Shown here piece by piece: positions 23,547-31,008 of a DNA stretch of 37,878 nt (position 1 is the stretch's first letter; each line of letters opens with the position of its first letter). This stretch comes from Clostridia bacterium (GTDB lineage: Bacteria > Bacillota > Sulfobacillia > RBS10-35 > JAJYVM01). The stretch covers positions 1 to 37,878 of the forward strand of contig DAHVAF010000336.1 in NCBI GenBank assembly GCA_027314765.1, read 5' to 3'. The position numbers and the translations under genes were made by a program. Below the pieces are notes generated by a model. It searched no databases and was not told the origin of the DNA. It was given only the letters and a program-made list of their open reading frames with translations.

Positions 23547-23900
23547 TTGCGGGTCCTGACCCAGCTCATCATCAAGTACCTGATGGTCGGCCTCATCACG
23601 GTCCTGGTCCTGCCCGCGGTCGCCGCCGTGACCTTCGGCCAGGCGCTTTGGGCGGCCCTGCTCGTGACCCTGATCGGCTACGTCCTCGGGGATGTCGGCA
23701 TCTTGCCGCGCGCGGGGAACTCCGTGGCCGTGGTGGCGGACTTCGCGCTCGCCACCCTGATCTACTGGGCCCTGCCCTTTGTCATGCCCGTCGCCATAGG
23801 GTTCGGCCCCGCCCTTGTGACGGGCGGGGCCGTGGCCGTGGGGGAGATTCTCTATCACATGTACCTGACCGCGTCGCGGCCGAGGCAGACGAGGGGATAG
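23547..23900 (+). CDS. DUF2512 membrane protein (YndM-like)
   Basis: The 117-residue protein has four membrane helices. The conserved core is LIGYVLGDVGILPRAGNSVAVVADF, which is the hallmark of DUF2512, a family found in spore formers. It starts with TTG after GGGGGTG. Function is unknown. Confidence 0.82.
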   Translation: MRVLTQLIIKYLMVGLITVLVLPAVAAVTFGQALWAALLVTLIGYVLGDVGILPRAGNSVAVVADFALATLIYWALPFVMPVAIGFGPALVTGGAVAVGEILYHMYLTASRPRQTRG

Positions 23901-23915
23901 GCGGCCGGCGGCCGC

Positions 23916-24791
23916 CTACCGGTACTCCGCCATCAGCTTGTCGACGAGGGCCGCATCCGCGCGCTTGACCATGTCCGCCATGGAGCCGCCCGTGTACCCG
24001 GGAATGAACTCGTCGTAGGACGGCCCCTCCTCGGCGTACACGAGGCCGCGCACCAGATCGCCGTGCTCCATGACCTTGGCGAAGGCCGACGCGCGGTCGG
24101 CCGGGTTGTGGCTGCCGTCCTCGTCGAGGTTGTGCAGCCGCTCGCGGTACCAGTCGTAGGTGTTGACCTTGTTGAAGGTCACGCACGGGCTGATGGTGTT
24201 CAGGAGCGAGAAGCCCTTGTGCTGGATGGCCCTGACCATCAGGTCGACCAGCTGGGACCGCTCCGCCGAGAAGCCCTGGGCGATGAAGCCCGCGCCGTTG
24301 GCCAGCGCCAGCCGCAGCGGATGCATGGGGTTCTCGGCCGAGCCGGCCGGCGAGGTGGTGCTCTTGAACCCGTGCGCCGACGTCGGGCTCGTCTGGCCCT
24401 TGGTCAGGCCGTAGACCTGATTGTCCATCACGATGTAGGTGATGTTGATGTTGCGCCGGATGGCGTTCAGGAAGTGGTTGCCGCCGATCCCGAAGCCGTC
24501 CCCGTCGCCCCCGGCGGCGATGACGGTCAGGTTCGGGTTGGCCATCTTCACGCCGATGGCGCAGGGCAGCGAGCGGCCGTGCAGCACGTGCAGGCCGTAC
24601 GCGTTGAAGTAGCTGCTGATCTTGCCGGAGCAGCCGATGCCCGAGACCACGGCGATCTCGTGCGGCTGCAGCCCGAGCTGGGCGGCCGCGCGCTGCAGGG
24701 CCTGCAGCACGCCGTAATCCCCGCAGCCGGGGCACCACGTGGGCCGCTCCTCGCTGACGAACGACTTAGGCGATACGAGCGCCGCTGACAT
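23916..24791 (-). CDS. korB: 2-oxoacid:ferredoxin oxidoreductase subunit beta
   Basis: The 291-residue subunit contains RPTWCPGCGDYGVLQAL, the thiamine diphosphate motif GGDGDGFGIGGNHFLNA ending in NQVYGLTKGQTSPTS, and IGCSGKISSYFNAYGLHVLHGR. These are characteristic of KorB-type 2-oxoglutarate or 2-oxoacid:ferredoxin oxidoreductases. No 4Fe-4S ferredoxin domain is present. With KorA it decarboxylates a 2-oxoacid to the acyl-CoA and reduces ferredoxin. The start overlaps the korA 3' end by 26 bases. Confidence 0.92.
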   Translation of the reverse strand: MSAALVSPKSFVSEERPTWCPGCGDYGVLQALQRAAAQLGLQPHEIAVVSGIGCSGKISSYFNAYGLHVLHGRSLPCAIGVKMANPNLTVIAAGGDGDGFGIGGNHFLNAIRRNINITYIVMDNQVYGLTKGQTSPTSAHGFKSTTSPAGSAENPMHPLRLALANGAGFIAQGFSAERSQLVDLMVRAIQHKGFSLLNTISPCVTFNKVNTYDWYRERLHNLDEDGSHNPADRASAFAKVMEHGDLVRGLVYAEEGPSYDEFIPGYTGGSMADMVKRADAALVDKLMAEYR

Positions 24792-26520
24792 CGGCGATGA
24801 CCTCCTTGGCCCGCATCTCGACCTCGCCAGGCCGGATAGGGTCGCCGTCGTACTTGAGCAGCGTCGGCAGCAGGTCGCCGCCGATGCGGCTCCGGATCAG
24901 GTGGGCCAGCTGGCCCGTCGCGTTGCTCTCCACCACGAGGACGGACCCGGCGCCGTCCAGCGCCGCGGTCAGCTCCTCCGCCGGAAACGGCCAGAGCCGG
25001 GTCAGCTGGACCACGGCCGTGCGCGTCCCGCCCGCGTTCAGGCGGTCCGCCGCCTCCCAGAGCGACCCCGTCGTGGCGCCAAAGCCCACCAGGACCAGGT
25101 CCGCCGGCACGTCGCCCCGCACGGAGAGGCCCGGATAGTCCACCTCGTCGATCTTGCGCAGACGCTTATCCATGATGGCCTTGCGGATCTTCGTGTCCTC
25201 GGTGATCCGGCCGTTCCACGTATGCTCGTCGCCGGTCGTCAGGTGGATGAAGCCGGGCGTCCCGGGCAGCACCCGCGGCGAGATCCCCGACGGGGTGTCG
25301 GCGAACCGCTCGAACTGGCCCCTGACCTTGGCCAGCGCGTCCGGGCCGCTCAGCAGCGCGCCGCGGTCGACCCGCACCCGGCTCACGTCGAACTCGTTCG
25401 CCGTGCCGCGCGACATGCCGAGGTAGAGGTCCATGGCCACGATGACCGGGCACTGGTGCTTGTCGGCCAGGTTGAAGGCCTCGGCCATCGCGTAGAAGCA
25501 TTCCTCGATGGTCCCCGGGGCGATCACGATGCGCGGGATGTCGCCGTGGCTGCCGTAGATGATCTCGTTGAGGTCGCCCTGCTCGTGCTTGGTCGGCAGG
25601 CCCGTCGCCGGCCCCGCCCGCTGCACGTCCACGATGACGACCGGCGTCTCCGTCAGCCCGGAGAGCCCGATGGCCTCCTGCATCAGCGAGAAGCCGGGCC
25701 CCGACGTCGACGTCATCGCCCGCGCGCCGGCCCAGTTGGCCCCGATGGCCATGCACAGCGCCGCGATCTCGTCCTCGGCCTGGATCACGACCCCGCCCAC
25801 CTTGGGGAAGTGGACGGCCAGGTACTCCATGATCATGCTGGCCGGGGTGATCGGGTAGGCCGCCAGGAACCGGCAGCCCGCCGTCAGCGCGCCCATGCCC
25901 GCGGCATAGTCGCCCTCGATGACCAGGCGCCCGTCCGGCTTCATGCCCGAGTCCACGAGCTTGAAGTGCGCCTGGTGGCCCCAGCGCTCGCGCACATACT
26001 TGCGCCCGGCATCCAGTGCCTCGAGGTTGGCCTTGACCACCTCTTGCCCCTTGCGGCCGAACTGGCGCTCGATGAACATCTCGAAGGGCTCGACCGGCAG
26101 GCCGGTGAGCTCGCAGGTCGCGCCCATCGCCACCATGTTCTTCATCAGCGAATTGCCCAGATCGGACGCGATCTTCGTGAGCGGCACCTCGGCCAGGGTC
26201 ACGCCCCGCTCCTCCGGGAGTTTGGCCCCGAACCCGTCCGCGATCACGAACGCGCCGGCCGGCAGCTCCCAGAAGTTATAGTCGATGCTCTCCTGATCGA
26301 ATGCGATCAGGATGTCGGTCTGATCCCCGACGGCATAGACGGGACGGGTCGCCACGCGCACCTGGTAGTTGGTGTGACCACCCTTGATGCGCGACATAAA
26401 ATGCCGGTAGCCGAACGTGTAGTAGCCTAGCGAGTGGCAGGCATTCAAAAACACGATGCCCGTGCTGTCGATGCCCTCGCCCTGCTGGCCCCCGACTTTC
26501 CAGACCAGTTCGGTCCGCAT
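24766..26520 (-). CDS. korA: 2-oxoacid:ferredoxin oxidoreductase subunit alpha (gamma-alpha fusion)
   Basis: The 584-residue protein fuses the gamma domain (about 1-190, starting with VGGQQGEGIDSTG) to the alpha domain (about 200-584). The alpha domain has AAYPITPAS, EDEIAALCMAIGANWAGARA, TSTSGPGFSLM, the TGLPTKHEQGDL segment and a C-terminal transketolase-like part. The layout is that of KorA/OorA 2-oxoglutarate oxidoreductases. ATG 26520 is the start: it has AAGGGAG eight bases upstream, whereas the ATG at 26544 lies inside the -10 box. No separate ferredoxin gene is adjacent. Confidence 0.92.
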   Translation of the reverse strand: MRTELVWKVGGQQGEGIDSTGIVFLNACHSLGYYTFGYRHFMSRIKGGHTNYQVRVATRPVYAVGDQTDILIAFDQESIDYNFWELPAGAFVIADGFGAKLPEERGVTLAEVPLTKIASDLGNSLMKNMVAMGATCELTGLPVEPFEMFIERQFGRKGQEVVKANLEALDAGRKYVRERWGHQAHFKLVDSGMKPDGRLVIEGDYAAGMGALTAGCRFLAAYPITPASMIMEYLAVHFPKVGGVVIQAEDEIAALCMAIGANWAGARAMTSTSGPGFSLMQEAIGLSGLTETPVVIVDVQRAGPATGLPTKHEQGDLNEIIYGSHGDIPRIVIAPGTIEECFYAMAEAFNLADKHQCPVIVAMDLYLGMSRGTANEFDVSRVRVDRGALLSGPDALAKVRGQFERFADTPSGISPRVLPGTPGFIHLTTGDEHTWNGRITEDTKIRKAIMDKRLRKIDEVDYPGLSVRGDVPADLVLVGFGATTGSLWEAADRLNAGGTRTAVVQLTRLWPFPAEELTAALDGAGSVLVVESNATGQLAHLIRSRIGGDLLPTLLKYDGDPIRPGEVEMRAKEVIADVSGARIA

Positions 26521-26542
26521 CGGGGTCACTCCCTTCCGACCC

Positions 26543-26570
26543 ATTATAGCGCCCGACTTTCTCGGGGCAA
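26543..26570 (-). promoter_or_regulatory. Promoter of korAB
   Basis: On the minus strand TTGCCC (26565-26570) and a perfect TATAAT (26543-26548) are 16 bases apart. The start of transcription would be near 26536, leaving a leader of about 16 bases. Confidence 0.78.
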
Positions 26571-26614
26571 GGTTCGCGCAGAGTCGGCGGCGAACGCTTG
26601 CAAAGCCGTCGTGA

Positions 26615-26638
26615 CGGCCCGCGCATGCGCGCGGGCCG
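26615..26638 (+). other. 10-bp hairpin upstream of zinc-ribbon gene
   Basis: CGGCCCGCGC (26615-26624) and its complement (26629-26638) surround ATGC. It is in the divergent region between korA and the zinc-ribbon gene, 44 bases before the latter's ATG. Confidence 0.5.
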
Positions 26639-26681
26639 ACCGAGACCGCGCCGATGCGACTGACAGGAGTTGGGATATCGC

Positions 26682-26861
26682 ATGGACGAACGCTGTCCCG
26701 TGTGCGGCTACGCCATGCACCGCTTCTGGGGCACCTGGCGCTGCGAGAATTGCGGGTTCAAGGGGGTATGCGGCGACGACTGCCGCCCCGTGGGGGACTC
26801 CAAGCGACCGCCTTCGCCGCGCGGCTCGCGTACGCTCAACGCGTCCGACCGCCAGCGGTAA
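26682..26861 (+). CDS. Small zinc-ribbon protein
   Basis: The 59-residue protein has CPVCG and, 17 residues later, CENCG, forming a four-cysteine zinc ribbon, followed by CGDDC and a basic, disordered tail. It is of the type often found as tiny nucleic-acid- or protein-binding ribbons. AGGAG lies 13 bases upstream of the ATG, a long spacing. The next gene follows by 11 bases. Confidence 0.6.
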   Translation: MDERCPVCGYAMHRFWGTWRCENCGFKGVCGDDCRPVGDSKRPPSPRGSRTLNASDRQR

Positions 26862-26872
26862 GGAGCGGACCC

Positions 26873-27943
26873 TTGCCCGCCATCAGGGTCGTGATGCTCG
26901 CCGCCCTCCTCGCCCTCGGACCGCCGGCGGCCGCCCTGGCGGCTTCCGCCACGCCCTCGGCGGGGTCGGCCTACGGCCAATACCAGCAGCAGACGGCGGC
27001 CGTGACCAAGATCGCGGAGCAGGTGGCCGCGGCCGATGCCGCCATCGTCCGGGCGCAGGGGGATCTCGCCACCCTGAAGTCGCAGGCGGCGGCGACGCAA
27101 GCGCACCTGGCCGATCTGCGCGGGCAGGCCGCGCGCATGTCGACCCAGGTCGCCGGGCAGAGGACCCGGGTCGACGCGGCCGTTCGCTTCCTCTATGAGG
27201 ACGGCAGCGTGTCGTTCCTGGGCGTGCTGCTGCAGGCCACCAGCTTCAGCGACTTCCTGACGCGCTTCTCGCTCGTGGTGCAGGTCGTGACGGCCGAGGT
27301 CGGGCTGCTGCGGACGGCCGCGGCCGATCAAGCGGCGCTGGCCAAGCAGGAGGCGGCCGTCGCGGCCACGAGCCAGCATCTCGCCACCGAGACGGCGGCC
27401 CAGGCGGCGACCGTCGCCCAGCTCAGCAAGGATCAGGCCGCGCGAACGGCCGCGCTGGCGGCCGCCCAGAGCCAGGCCGCCTCCGCGGCCGCATCGCTCG
27501 CCGCCCTGGACCAGGCCCTGCTGCAGGGCCTGCCGGAGCTGAACCAGGTGCTGGCGGGGTGGTCGCAGCTGCCCTGGGGGAACGTGCAGCCGGCCAACGT
27601 GTCGGTGGACCTTGGCGCCGGCGACGTGGCGGTGACGCTGTCGGCCTCAGGGCTCAACGCCGCCGTGTCCATCGCGCCGCTGGCCCTCGCCCTAGCTCCG
27701 GCCGGGGTGTCCCTGGCGGCGCCGGGCATGGTGCTGACGGGTCCCGTGGCCATCCGGGGCGGCGACGTGACGTGGGAGCCGGACCAGCTGACCGTCGCCG
27801 GTGCGCCGGCAGGACCGGGTGTCCTGCCGGCGCTGTTGGCGGGGCGCAAGCTGGTGATCCCCGTGCCGGCGCCCGCGCCAGGGCTGAGTCTGAAGTCGGT
27901 GCACCTTGGGGACGGGTCGCTTCAGCTGAACTTCGGCCTCTAA
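26873..27943 (+). CDS. Secreted coiled-coil protein with CwlO/PcsB-like N-domain
   Basis: TTG at 26873, seven bases after AAGGAG, gives a 356-residue protein with a signal peptide (VVMLAALLALGPPAAALAAS). A long Ala/Gln-rich coiled coil covers about 30-225. It is interrupted by RFLYEDGSVSFLGVLLQATS-type sequence with SFSDFLTR, the sequence signature of the N-terminal domain of PcsB/CwlO peptidoglycan hydrolases, where it is controlled by FtsEX. The C-terminal 130 residues are Pro/Ala/Val-rich, beta-like and contain neither an NlpC/P60 nor a LysM or M23 domain. It could be a non-catalytic envelope scaffold. Its end overlaps dodecin by four bases. Confidence 0.68.
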   Translation: MPAIRVVMLAALLALGPPAAALAASATPSAGSAYGQYQQQTAAVTKIAEQVAAADAAIVRAQGDLATLKSQAAATQAHLADLRGQAARMSTQVAGQRTRVDAAVRFLYEDGSVSFLGVLLQATSFSDFLTRFSLVVQVVTAEVGLLRTAAADQAALAKQEAAVAATSQHLATETAAQAATVAQLSKDQAARTAALAAAQSQAASAAASLAALDQALLQGLPELNQVLAGWSQLPWGNVQPANVSVDLGAGDVAVTLSASGLNAAVSIAPLALALAPAGVSLAAPGMVLTGPVAIRGGDVTWEPDQLTVAGAPAGPGVLPALLAGRKLVIPVPAPAPGLSLKSVHLGDGSLQLNFGL

Positions 27944-28164
27944 CGCGCGTGGGTCGGGTGGCCCGACTCCACCAGAAACGCAACGTTCACGTTGGCCCGG
28001 TACGTCTTGATGCGTCCCTCGTCCACCTGCGCCGTGAGGTTGATGACCTCCACGCCCGTGATGCCGCGCACCGTGCGCGACGCCTCGGCCACCGCGCCGC
28101 GGACGGCGTCCTCCCAGCTCTCCTCCGAGTCGGAGACCAATTCGATCACGTTGACGACCGCCAT
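27940..28164 (-). CDS. Dodecin family protein
   Basis: The 74-residue protein fits dodecins: an N-terminal strand VVNVIELVSDSEESWEDAVR, a helix, and the strands VEVINLTAQVDEGRIKTYRANVNVAFLVE. Dodecins form hollow dodecamers that store flavins. The flavin-stacking Trp of the classical proteins (WFEV) is replaced here by GVEV, so flavin binding is not assured. It starts at ATG 28164 after GGAGGTGGAGG and overlaps the convergent coiled-coil gene by four bases. Confidence 0.85.
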   Translation of the reverse strand: MAVVNVIELVSDSEESWEDAVRGAVAEASRTVRGITGVEVINLTAQVDEGRIKTYRANVNVAFLVESGHPTHAR

Positions 28165-28184
28165 GCCTCCACCTCCGGCGACGG

Positions 28185-28209
28185 ATCGCACGGGTTCCAC
28201 CCGTGCGAT
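28185..28209 (-). promoter_or_regulatory. Perfect 10-bp inverted repeat upstream of dodecin
   Basis: ATCGCACGGG (28185-28194) and CCCGTGCGAT (28200-28209) enclose TTCCA. It ends about 21 bases before the dodecin start in the direction of transcription. It could be an operator or a leader hairpin. Confidence 0.5.
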
Positions 28210-28296
28210 TGCGGGGTCAGACGTAGGATGGTCGCCGCGGGCGCAAGCCATACGCTCGCCGGCCCGGACATACGCTCCTCGGGGTGAGGCGCGGCC

Positions 28297-28590
28297 GTGG
28301 GCGGCGAAGGTGGGCAAAGATCGGGCGGCGGCCTTCTGCGACGGGCGGCCCAGGGGCTCGCCCTCCCGGCCGACCTCGTCTATGACCTGCCGCGCCTGAC
28401 GGCCGTCGCCGGACTGTCGCTCACGGTGGAGAACCACCGCGGCCTGCTCGCCTTCGCGCCGGATCAGGTGACGATCGCCGCGGGGACCGGCCGCATCGTC
28501 GTGCGCGGCAACGATCTGCGCGTGGGCGTGGTGCGGGGCGAGGAGATCACGGTGACGGGCCAGCTGCGGGCGATCCTGTTCGAGCCGTAG
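28297..28590 (+). CDS. yqfC: Sporulation protein YqfC
   Basis: The 97-residue protein matches YqfC: ALPADLVYDLPRLTAVAGLS, then VENHRGLLAFAPDQVTIAAG, then IVVRGNDLRVGVV and EEITVTGQLRAILFEP. The position directly before yqfD-phoH is the standard Firmicutes arrangement. It is a forespore/mother-cell sporulation gene of unknown biochemical role. The GTG start at 28297 follows GGGGTGAGG. Confidence 0.85.
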   Translation: MGGEGGQRSGGGLLRRAAQGLALPADLVYDLPRLTAVAGLSLTVENHRGLLAFAPDQVTIAAGTGRIVVRGNDLRVGVVRGEEITVTGQLRAILFEP

Positions 28591-28595
28591 CTGCG

Positions 28596-28813
28596 GGGCA
28601 AACGCGGGTCGTTCCGCGCGCACACGGGGTTCCATGGCTATGGACTTGGCCAGGCTGGCTGGGCGGCGGTCGTCCCGCGCGCGCACGGGGTTCCATGGTA
28701 AGCGCGGGTCGTCCCGCGCGCAGACGGGGTTCCACTGGTAAACGCGGGTCGTCCCGCGCGCAGACGGTGGTCAAAGGTAAGCGTGGGTCGTCCCGCGCGC
28801 AGACGGGGTTCAT
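28596..28813 (+). repeat. Cluster of about five imperfect 39-bp palindromic repeats
   Basis: The block CGCGGGTCGTCCCGCGCGCA, then GACGGGGTTC, recurs about every 39-40 bases at roughly 28602, 28662, 28705, 28746 and 28786. Each copy has a CGCGGG-TCGT-CCCGCG hairpin core. The first copies are more divergent and separated by an unrelated 30-base stretch. The array fills the whole gap between yqfC and yqfD. Confidence 0.8.
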
Positions 28814-28828
28814 AAAGGAGGCGCCGCG

Positions 28829-29992
28829 GTAGCATCCACCTTCCTCCGCTTCTGCCTGGGCTACGTGCGGGTGCGGCTGCGCGGCCGGGAGCTGGCGGCC
28901 TTTGTCAATGCGTGCGCGGCCGCGGGCGATGCCCTCTGGAGCCTGTGCCCCACGTGGCCGGGCGAGGCCGAGGCCGTCATGCGGCTGGACGGCTTTCGCC
29001 GCTGCCGGCGCGCGGCGCGGCTGACGCACACCCGCGTCCACATCCTGGCGCGCGGCGGCCTGCCCTTCCGCGTGCGGCGGATCGCGGGGCGGCCCGTGCT
29101 GGTGCTGGGCGCGGTGGCGCTCGCGCTGGCGCTCTGGGCGTTCGGGACGCGCATCTGGGTGGTGCAGGTGCAGGGCGGCGATCCCCGCGCGCAGGTCGAG
29201 GTGCTGGCGGCGGCGGCGGCGTTGGGGCTCCGCGCGGGCGCGCCGCGCTCCGCCATCGACCCCCGCGAGCTGTCGGAGGACCTGGCGGCCCGCGTCCCGG
29301 CCATCGCGTGGGCCGCCGTCCGCATTCAGGGCGTGCGCGCCGACCTGACGATCGCCGAGCGCGTGACGGGCGCCGGCGAGGCCAGCGCAGCGGGGCAGTA
29401 TGATCTCGTCGCCGCGGCCGATGGCATCGTGGAGCGCGTGCTCGCGCTGCGGGGCAGGGCGATGGTGGTGCCCGGCCAGACCGTCGTGCGCGGCCAGGTG
29501 CTCATCGCTGGCGCGGATGGCGCCTCCCCGCGCGGGGCGGTGACGGCGCTCGTCTGGTATCATAAGACGACGGAGATCGCGCTCCGGCGCGCCGTCTCCG
29601 TGCCGACGGGTCGGGAGGTCGAGCGCTGGCGCCTGGTGCTATTCAGGTGGCGGGTCGGGCTCGGGTCCGCGGCGCCGCTGCCGTTCGCGGATTATCAGCT
29701 CGTGACGCGGCAGTGGTCCATCCGCTGGCGTGCGCTGGAGCTGCCGATCGCCGTGCAATCATTGACGTACCGCCAGGTGGACCAGGTCCTGCGCCAGCTC
29801 ACCCCGCAGGAGGCGGCGGGCGAGGGGGCGGCGGCGGCCGAAGCCGACCTCCGTCGCCAGCTTCCGCCCGGTGCGCGGCCGGGGGAGCCGGTCGTATCCT
29901 ATGTTCCGTTGGGTGGGGCGGCGGTCGCGGTGAGCGTCACCCTGCCGGCCGAGCAGGATATCGCCGTCCCGCGATCGCTGCCGGGCCCATGA
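28829..29992 (+). CDS. yqfD: Sporulation protein YqfD
   Basis: The protein is YqfD by its opening FLRFCLGYVRVRLRG-type sequence, a membrane helix at about 80-100 (VLVLGAVALALALWAFG), the POTRA-like region, and AAADGIVERVLALRG and VVPGQTVVRGQVLIAG. It is the mother-cell sporulation protein linked to phoH in Firmicutes. The start is unusual: AAAGGAGG (28814-28821) is seven bases before a GTA codon at 28829, no ATG, GTG or TTG lies between, and the conserved segment FLRFCLGY lies before the first GTG (28865). I mark the coding region from 28829; translation from 28865 would remove the conserved N-terminus. Confidence 0.8.
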   Translation, partial: VASTFLRFCLGYVRVRLRGRELAAFVNACAAAGDALWSLCPTWPGEAEAVMRLDGFRRCRRAARLTHTRVHILARGGLPFRVRRIAGRPVLVLGAVALALALWAFGTRIWVVQVQGGDPRAQVEVLAAAAALGLRAGAPRSAIDPRELSEDLAARVPAIAWAAVRIQGVRADLTIAERVTGAGEASAAGQYDLVAAADGIVERVLALRGRAMVVPGQTVVRGQVLIAGADGASPRGAVTALVWYHKTTEIALRRAVSVPTGREVERWRLVLFRWRVGLGSAAPLPFADYQLVTRQWSIRWRALELPIAVQSLTYRQVDQVLRQLTPQEAAGEGAAAAEADLRRQLPPGARPGEPVVSYVPLGGAAVAVSVTLPAEQDIAVPRSLPGP

Positions 29993-30044
29993 GTGCTGGT
30001 ATCGGAGGCGATGGACCGTAGCTGAGGAGCGCCGGGCCTTCTCC

Positions 30045-31001
30045 GTGCCCGACAACGGGCTGGCCCTCGAGCTGTTCGGCCGCCAGGACGAGAATTTGCG
30101 CGCCATCGAGCGGGCGCTGGGCGTGCGCCTCCTGGCGCGCGGGAATGAGCTGATCATCGAGGGTCCCGCGCCGGACCGCGTCGTGACGCTGCTCGACCAG
30201 CTGCTGGCGCTCGCGCGCGCCGGCCACCACCTCACGGCGCAGGACGTGCGCTACGCCGCCGGCCTCGCCAAGGACGGCCGCCAGGAGGACCTGGGCGAGG
30301 TCTTCGCCGACACCCTGGTCACCACGACGCGTGGCCGCACCATCCGGCCGAAGACCCTCGGCCAGCGCCGGTATGTCGAGGCGATGCGCGAGGACAGCCT
30401 GGTCTTCTGCATCGGCCCGGCCGGCACGGGCAAGACCTACCTCGCCATGGCCATGGCCGTGGCCGCGTTCAAGCGCCGCGAGGTCACGCGCCTCCTGCTG
30501 ACGCGGCCGGCCGTGGAGGCGGGCGAGAAGCTGGGCTTTTTGCCGGGCGACCTGCAGGAGAAGGTTGACCCCTACCTGCGTCCCCTCTATGACGCGCTTT
30601 ACGACATCCTGGGCGTCGAGGCGTTCGGCCGCTACATGGAGCGCGGCTCCATCGAGGTCGCGCCCCTGGCCTACATGCGCGGGCGGACGCTGGATGACTC
30701 CTTTGTCATCCTGGACGAGGCCCAGAACACGACCCCGGAGCAGATGAAGATGTTTCTCACCCGGCTGGGCTTCGGCTCGCGGTGCGTAGTCACCGGAGAC
30801 GTTACGCAGGTGGACCTCCCGTCCGACCGCGAGTCTGGCCTGCTGGAGGTCCGGCGCGTGCTGGACGGCGTCGAGGGGCTGTCGTTCGTCGACCTCGACG
30901 AGACGGACGTGGTGCGCCACCCCCTGGTCCAATCGATCATCCGCGCCTATGAGCGCTTCGAGTCGGCGGCGGGCCGCCGGCCGGCCGGCTCGGGGGCGTG
31001 A
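30045..31001 (+). CDS. phoH: PhoH family protein (PhoL type)
   Basis: The 318-residue ATPase has a Walker A motif GPAGTGKT (124-131) and a Walker B motif VILDEAQN (221-228). The N-terminal KH-like region (1-60) is followed by LTRPAVEAGEKLGFLPGDLQEK, typical of PhoH proteins linked to YbeY and ribosome or RNA metabolism. GTG 30045 is used; GAGGAG lies about 15 bases upstream. It is the third gene of the yqfC-era cluster. Confidence 0.9.
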   Translation: MPDNGLALELFGRQDENLRAIERALGVRLLARGNELIIEGPAPDRVVTLLDQLLALARAGHHLTAQDVRYAAGLAKDGRQEDLGEVFADTLVTTTRGRTIRPKTLGQRRYVEAMREDSLVFCIGPAGTGKTYLAMAMAVAAFKRREVTRLLLTRPAVEAGEKLGFLPGDLQEKVDPYLRPLYDALYDILGVEAFGRYMERGSIEVAPLAYMRGRTLDDSFVILDEAQNTTPEQMKMFLTRLGFGSRCVVTGDVTQVDLPSDRESGLLEVRRVLDGVEGLSFVDLDETDVVRHPLVQSIIRAYERFESAAGRRPAGSGA

Positions 31002-31008
31002 GCCGGCG

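Noticed and set aside
26524-26544. ATG at 26544 as korA start
   Set aside because: It overlaps the TATAAT -10 element and would precede the transcription start. ATG 26520 has a good ribosome binding site.
28181-28210. GGGTGGAACC on the minus strand resembles the T-box core sequence
   Set aside because: It is the loop and flank of a short perfect hairpin before a dodecin gene. No specifier stem, antiterminator or aminoacyl-tRNA/amino acid gene is present.
28596-28813. Regularly spaced repeats considered as a CRISPR array
   Set aside because: The units lie nearly head to tail with only about 10 variable bases between the conserved blocks; there are no unique spacers and no cas genes.
28547-29563. 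Minus-strand frame with repeated VCARDDPRLP sequence
   Set aside because: It translates the palindromic repeat cluster and the antisense of yqfD; no ribosome binding site or homology supports it.
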